Shown: piece by piece, positions 58,192-64,000 of the stretch
Layout of the letters: each line of letters opens with the position of its first letter
Position numbering within the stretch: position 1 is the stretch's first letter
NCBI GenBank assembly: GCA_004802705.1
Contig: SGPL01000069.1
Span: 25,080-89,079 of the forward strand
Length of the DNA stretch: 64,000 nt
Direction: 5' to 3'
Source of the DNA: Bondarzewia mesenterica
Lineage: Eukaryota; Basidiomycota; Agaricomycetes; Russulales; Bondarzewiaceae
Translations under genes and position numbers: made by a program
Notes under the pieces: generated by a model
What the model was told of the DNA's origin: nothing
Seen by the model: the letters and a program-made list of their open reading frames with translations, nothing else
Databases searched by the model: none

Positions 58192-59115
58192 ATTCTGACT
58201 GTGCAAATCAGCGACCGGCCCATACACCACATAATGAGGCCCATTCTGACATGATTACCGTCACGCTTAAGATTTGCCTGGGTTCACGAACTGGGTCGGT
58301 TCTCAGGGACACACTGGAAGGTACGTCCATAACGTGCTATCACACAACTTTCAGATCCTCACTGACTACGAACAAAAACAATTAGTTGGTGTCAGGCCAA
58401 CGACTCGTCTTGCAGCCATACGTTGGAGCGCAGCGCAGGCTCTGAGCGATTCCGAGATTCGATCCAAAACAGCTGAGAAGTCCCACTTCGAGCCAGAAAT
58501 TGCGGATGATTCGGAGGTGCCTGAAGAATTGAGTCTTGATACACCTATCAGCTCTCTTGCTGAAGAACGCAAATGCAACCTGTATCTCATTATCCCGGGT
58601 TGATGAGTGGCAGTTCTGATATATCATCACCGTGTCCGATACTTCTGATAACTCGTTCCTCAGGCTCCCTGACCACTAGTAGCGCGGGCCTCTACTTGTT
58701 TGAGAGCTACCAGTATTTGTGCTAGCTTGCTGTATCCACATCCGGTCGAACACGCCTGTCTAACTCCCACATATCCTAGCATATCCTGCTCAAGTATCGT
58801 GCTTCAGCCTAGATCCTGTCCGGTGGTAGTACGTACTATAATTATCATAGGCAATCTCTGTCGCTGTTTCCTTCTCCTCTGATCACATCGGGCATGTCTG
58901 CCGGTCTGAAATTCGCGTTGACAGCTGTAACAAGGGGCCTAAGTACTTAATGCATTGACCATTCGAAATCCTGCCCTTGCAGTTCTCTGCCATGAGTAAG
59001 TCAGTACATACACAGTACAAGGGAGTCATCGGGAAAGTGGCAGTACAGAGTGAAAACGGACCCGAGCTGGCACTGTTCTAGAAGTATCAAAGCACACTCG
59101 CAGTCGCGCAGTCGA
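58192..59115. other. Intergenic region
   Basis: A plus-strand frame to 58603 has an acidic, protein-like stretch (HFEPEIADDSEVPEELSLDT) that could be a leftover exon; no join to the previous gene keeps phase. The rest shows nothing. Confidence 0.35.
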
Positions 59116-60424
59116 TTAACATCTCGTGGCCACTACTTCCTGTAATGCCTGCAGAGCTGGTCCATCGTTCGCTTCACCCGCCATGGGCTCGTAGATGGGC
59201 ATATATCCCCCCCATTGGACCAATCTGGCATACCGAAGAATGCGGTCCCGGTTGTAGAGCACAGACACTAAATCCATTACCTCCAAGACGTGCAGATTCA
59301 CTAACACCTTCAGCTCGTTCGCAAAGTGGCTCCAAATTTGCGACCAGAAACGTCCCGACGTGCCTTCGTCATCCAGCACCAGAATTCTGCAGAATATGAG
59401 CTCGAGATCGGTGAGGGTCGATCTGTGTCGCACAATGAAATCTTCGACGCCAATGGAGGCAGAAGTATTGATATCGTTATGATCATCAAAAAAGATGTAT
59501 TGGAGGGAGAGAGATGTGAGAAGGGGGTACGTGAGTCCAGAGAAAACGATTCTGGGGGTGAAGCCGACATCTTTATCGCTGTGAATGGTGAGGGAAGTCA
59601 GAGATTTGGCGAACGAGCCGGCAAGTGAGTCGGCTGGGGGAGCAAGAATTCGGTGCGAGATCGCTTTTTCCCAGAATTCGATAATGTCATCTTCAAAAGG
59701 TACCCCTCCCTCGATACTGATATTCGATACCACTGTCACGCGGAGGCGGGATAGAGCACTAAAGATCTGGAGGAAGGAAGGGTCATCGTACAGCTCGTTG
59801 TAAAACGCGATCAAGTTGTCGATGGTGAGTGAGGTTAGCGATAGCGCGTCAGAGTTAGTCGACAATGCCTTGAGAATTCCGAGCTGAAAATCGAGCACGC
59901 CAGAGGGTTGCACGACCTCGTGAAAGGTTTCTTCAGTCAAATAAGGAAATAGATTGAGGACGAGGGTATCGAGGGCGGGCAGCGCGGACAGGTGCGAAAA
60001 GGCCGAGATTAGAGTATGAAGAATGAGTTCCTGGTCTCTTTCGTACACTTGGCCCGGCACAATGGAACGTATTGAGGATAAGTCTGTGTATCGACGCAAT
60101 AGATAAGTCAAAATGGCAGACAATGCATGCTGTCAAAGAGTGTACACATCCTGGAGTGTTGACTCACCACTAATCACGTTGCCATCTTCATCAGTGTAGA
60201 TGTCCCTGAAGCGAACCTCCTTGATGAAAGGCATGAGCGCCTTCGATGTCACGATATGCTTGAAATAAGTGGCACTCTTGATCGCATTCTCGACCCGCAC
60301 TATTCTGAACGCGGGAGGCGTCGCCAAAAGATGTAAAATCTTGTTGACTGCCCTGATATTCAACAGATTTTGAAGAGACGCCGCCAACAATATTCCACAA
60401 CAACTCGACTGGTACTGAGTCCAT
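59116..60424 (-). pseudogene. F-box / leucine-rich type protein, disrupted
   Basis: Minus strand. MDSVPVELLWNIVGG at 60424 is a typical basidiomycete F-box start (P-x-E-L-L-W-x-I), but SLQNLLNIRAVNKILHLLAT, the expected continuation, is one base out of frame near 60380. It continues to STLQDVYTL and a TGA at 60133-60135; the same frame then resumes and stays open for about 335 codons: LTYLLRRYTDLSSIRSIVPG, SALPALDTLVLNLFPYLT, LTSLTIDNLIAFYNEL, LLTSLSLQYIFF, LTDLELIFCRILVLDDEG, to VATRC. Repeated L-x-x-L-x-L spacing suggests LRR-like solenoid. F-box proteins select substrates for SCF ubiquitin ligases; large F-box families in Agaricomycetes contain many decayed copies, and this seems one. Confidence 0.6.
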
Positions 60425-60739
60425 TTCATCAATAGCCAGCGCTGTCGAGTGATCAGAATTGACCTCAGTAAAACCTCCGACGTGAAATGATGCGTTCAAT
60501 CCTTACCGGTTTTCAGACAACCAAGCAGAGCTGCGCTACGATAAGCGAACTACGCCCTACCTAAGTTGTGACAATGTGCTCTGGAGTCTGGGAGAAACGT
60601 TAAAGGTCTAAAGTTCACGTTCAACGTTCAATGGTTAAAACGTTAAAGTTCAATGTTCTTTCTGGGGGGATGTGCCAACTGGCACGTGCACAGTCACGAT
60701 CGCGGATGGGCGTTTTCAAATTTCTTCCCAATTGAACTG

Positions 60740-61250
60740 AGCCATATTCTGTGTTTGTGCAAGTTCTTGCGAGCGAAAAGGCGGGCTTTTTAATGATGTC
60801 ATCCATCTTCATTGTGGGTGTTATCGTACAAGTCGTACCCTACCGGAAATTTAGGTATTTTGATTGCGAGGAGGTTTGTCGCTGCGCTTGGCGTCGGCGT
60901 GAGTACAGTTTGGCCTTATTTCATTGGCATCCTGCCATCCTTGGATGAGGCTGAGGCGACCAGCTCAATGTGTTTCAAGAGTGTTACTGAACTTTCGAGG
61001 AAGGCGTCGTCGTGCTGTCACCATGTGTGATGTATGCATCTCCTTGGACAACAGCTCTGAATGCACTTGATTTACCTGTGAGTGTCATATCCGCGCGGAC
61101 AAAACTATACTGATACAATTTCAGAATCGGTAGCTGAAACAAAGCGGAGATATTCCCGCCAGACGTTGAGCCATGCATTCGTCTGACGCCGCCGGCTCTG
61201 CCTCCATCCCGCTGTCGCAAGATCTCATCCAACGCCGCTTGTGTACGACT
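60740..61250 (+). pseudogene. Sugar transporter (MFS) relic
   Basis: Short pieces recall a sugar-porter N-terminal half: EKAGFLMMSSIFIVGVIVQ, then in another frame RRFVAALGVGVSTVWPYFIG, the place where intact proteins carry G-R-R/K and A-R-x-x-x-G-x-G-x-G. Frames shift repeatedly, and the remaining about 400 residues are absent. A degraded fragment; identification is from motif spacing only. Confidence 0.4.
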
Positions 61251-62364
61251 ATGCTGACTTGCTACGATTGAAGGAGAACATCTTATTCTGCAGTGCCTTG
61301 TAAACTGCATCCCTTCCATGCCCTTGGCCCTCTATGTGCTCTTGTATGTACAAGACGCCAATTGCGGGTTTATTTGCTCTGGGTCCTTCGAGTGCTCAAT
61401 TTTTTCCGAGTCGTTCATCGGCCAAGCGGGACAGAATTACGGATGGTATACTTGGTGGAGTGCGATTTTTTGGACCCGGTATGAAGCTTCATTTTGTTTT
61501 CGCTGACCATCACCGTGGTATATAAATATGACCTGACAGGATGAAAATTTGCGTTCTTCAGGCCATTCCGCTCGGTCCGTGTTACCTCATAACCCAGTTT
61601 CGGACCTCTCGTCCATCCCATAGCATCGCTCTTAATTGTCTCGGAAAGATATGAATGCAAAATGCGACTTCGAGGCCGTTAAATTTCTCCCCAACTTAGG
61701 CTTTGTATCTAAGGTAGCGAGCGTATTCAGTCGCCGGTGAGGACTGTTGTGGCGATCCTGGTGAGCGCGTTATGGTCAGGGTATCTCAACTCCCACACTT
61801 CGAAATTTCCTTCGAATCTCACTGATCAAGTACCCAACCCGGCCTCCTCCACACTCCTTCGCCCTCAACAGCCTGGACTAGCCTGTACTCGTCTATTTTG
61901 ATCCATAGTCGCAGTTACACAATTCATTCAGAACCGACCGGCACCCCCCTTGCCCTATAGTCAAATCAAAGACGCGCCGCATTTGCATACTTCATTTTCG
62001 ACGTATGTGCTTAGTATTTTCACGCATACTCACTGCTCCCCACTCAGAACACGCGCACATCGGTCGCCCGGTCCGCTGACTACAGTACGGCCGTCTATGT
62101 ACAGCGCAGCGCCCACCACTGCGCGCGTAACAGTTCAAATTTCAACCACGCACGCCTTCATCCTCATCCATTTATTCAAATATCAAAACATAGAGTACCA
62201 CCTTACGCCCAACTTCTGCTCACCGCCATTGACAATCCCGGACCTTCCCGGACCCGCCGCATCGCCCATCAAACCCTCGCACGCTCACCTACACGCTCTC
62301 ACACTCCCACCCACCCTCACACAGGCACGCTGCTCGGAACTGACACGGAATACCCAAATCAGCC

Positions 62365-62393
62365 TATCATCCATCCATCCATCATCCATCAGG
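62365..62393. repeat. CATC-rich simple repeat
   Basis: Imperfect tandem ATCC/CATC units (TATCATCCATCCATCC and following) in the pyrimidine-rich spacer. Confidence 0.85.
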
Positions 62394-63481
62394 ATCATCT
62401 TCCCTCTTTGACGTCTTCCATCGATGTTAACGTTCATTTCCCTCTTCTTTCTTTTCCCATCGTCCCTTTTCGCGTCCTTCCATTCCTCTTTGTCTTTTGT
62501 TCTTGACCTATCACCTGCCTATCACTTCGGCCCTTTCGACGACCCAGCGCCCACTCCGGGAGACCGAGGATCATTTATGGACTTTTGATCCGGACGCGCC
62601 CACTGTCTACATGACATTAACAACCCCGACCGATTAGAGCCGATCACACCAACGCGGAATCGACACGGAAACTTTAAAATAAATCAACACCGTTGCGTGC
62701 GTGGTTTATTTAAAAACGCAGAGACGATTGGTTCTTCTGAGCTTCGCGGCGCGGGTCCGGTACGAGAGATTAAACTTTCATCCATCTCCATCCCCTGTCC
62801 CCGCGCCCAGCCGAGCTTGAGCGCTGAGCCAGAGTACCGAGTCCTCCAGGCCTCCGTACCAAACCCATCCCAAATCGTCTTCCCATCCCATGCATCCCCA
62901 TCCCCACCAAAGCAAAATCGGAAATCTCGGAAAGGCGCACATGCGACCGTCACGTACATACGGGTCCGGGCCACATCGTGAGGTTCTCTTTTTCGCGAGT
63001 ACGGCAACAGCACAATACAGCACGGTACTTACTTCGAGTTGGTAAGCCACTATATGTAGCATATATGCATGCATGCGCGCACATGTCGCCGCGCCATCGG
63101 ACCCTCAGGCGTCAGGGATTCGGAATGCGAGGAACGATGCAGCTGTAGCGTTTAGTAGCCCGTGCGAGCGTTGAACGTTGAACGTTGAGCAGTGGATCAT
63201 GAGCCAGATGCACGTTGGATGGAAAGCACCGAGAACGAGCACCCAAAATTTACGCGGCGTTTCGAATTAAGACGGGAGACGGGACGTACAGTAGCCCCAA
63301 CGGTAACAGACCAGACCAACGACAAAACGAAAACGAAAGCGAGAAGGTGGGAACAACACAGACAGGAAGGAAAGAAGGAAGGAAAGGAGGAGACGGACGA
63401 AAAACGACAACGAACGAGGAGGAGGACGTGCAGGTACTTATAACGTTAATTAATGCGGATGCGATGCCAGACGAACAATAA

Positions 63482-63504
63482 TATGTATGTATGTACGTAC
63501 GTAT
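63482..63504. repeat. TATG/TACG simple repeat
   Basis: Tandem TATG units turning into TACG units (ATGTATGTACGTACGTAT). Confidence 0.85.
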
Positions 63505-63534
63505 CAGGATGTGCGAGAAACGAAATCGACAGAC

Positions 63535-63562
63535 AGAAGGAAGGAAGGAAGGAAGGAAGGAG
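63535..63562. repeat. GAAG microsatellite
   Basis: About six to seven tandem AAGG units inside a longer purine tract (63535 to about 63600). Confidence 0.9.
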
Positions 63563-64000
63563 GGGAAAGGAAAGAAAAAAGAAAAAGCAGGGGACGACTC
63601 GGGAACTGGGTGGACATGGGCTCATCAGAGGAGGAAAAGGAGGAGGAAATGAGGAAGGAGATTCCTGAGCGGTATACGAGGCATGGTATACCGTCCTCCG
63701 AGGATATGTAAAAAGAACACCTAGGCATTGGGCTAAAAATGCGGTCAGACGAGAGTGGGCGGGGTAAAGGTTTAGATTTCGGACTTGCCATGGCAAAATG
63801 AATGACGATGTGACGATGGACGAGACGTTGCGGATTGCATCTTGAAGAGGGAACCCCCCTCACACGGGCGAAACAGTCACCTTCGACCCCCTATCCCACC
63901 AAAAAACAACGCACCCCAAACCATGTTCATCAGCCCGCCCTCCCCAAATCACCGTCGGGGCAGAGCCAACACCTCAACAAAACAAAAACTCACCGCCTCG

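Larger units (their letters stand above)
61251..64000. other. Gene-free, low-complexity region at the window end
   Basis: About 2.7 kb with no coding frame I can support. The left part (61800-62560) is C/T-rich with ACGC/CATC runs; the right part has tetranucleotide repeats. Such long pyrimidine-rich DNA is typical upstream of a large gene, so a gene may begin beyond 64000, but that is a guess. Frames at 63192-63863 are made by the purine-rich repeats. One AGCGCTGA motif at 62820-62827. Confidence 0.5.

Overview
The window is nuclear DNA of a filamentous basidiomycete, most likely an Agaricomycete mushroom. Evidence: almost every gene is broken by many short (about 42-110 base) GT-AG introns, the gene space is dense on both strands, and lineage-typical families occur (Zn2Cys6 regulator with fungal middle-homology region, division-1 chitin synthase, MYND proteins, DUF6914-like protein, multi-exon basidiomycete-only membrane proteins). 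I rebuilt the gene models by hand from splice signals and reading phase. For the zinc-cluster regulator, NIMA kinase, SMC3, CK1-like kinase, JmjN/JmjC demethylase, NBS1, both MYND genes and the 192-residue membrane protein, the exon lengths sum to a multiple of three.

Layout. 1-2.0 kb: no firm gene. 2.0-4.3 kb: zinc-cluster regulator (+). 5.4-8.3 kb: NIMA/KIN3-type kinase (+). 9.7-14.2 kb: cohesin SMC3 (+). 15.7-18.0 kb: single-pass membrane protein with a long Ser/Pro-rich tail (+). 19.9-21.0 kb: CK1-like kinase (-). 21.5-25.1 kb: chitin synthase (+) with several apparent frameshifts. 26.1-27.5 kb: C-terminal piece of a large basidiomycete-specific protein (-), with N-rich sequence. 28.3-28.8 kb: amino-acid permease relic. 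29.0-32.8 kb: JmjN/JmjC/PHD histone demethylase (+). 33.9-37.6 kb: NBS1/nibrin (-), divergent from a small DUF6914-like gene at 38.2 kb. 40.1-44.0 kb: repeat-rich membrane protein gene with an in-frame stop. 43.7-47.8 kb: a direct duplication of about 2 kb, giving two MYND zinc-finger genes. 48.5-61.2 kb: accessory region with lineage-specific genes and decayed genes (flavoprotein, F-box, sugar transporter). 61.3-64 kb: low-complexity sequence with no gene seen.

The left half carries several conserved genome-maintenance and chromatin genes (NIMA kinase, SMC3, KDM4-like demethylase, NBS1). They are not an operon and their proximity may be chance. The right half is fast-evolving.

I found no convincing new multi-gene system. 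The most useful observations are: a candidate single-nucleotide exon in the chitin synthase; a GC-AG intron inside the SMC3 Walker B motif; a 22-base exon kept in both MYND copies; a short motif (AGCGCTGA) recurring between genes; and a pattern of single-base frame breaks, some in homopolymers, that suggests consensus errors as much as real gene decay.
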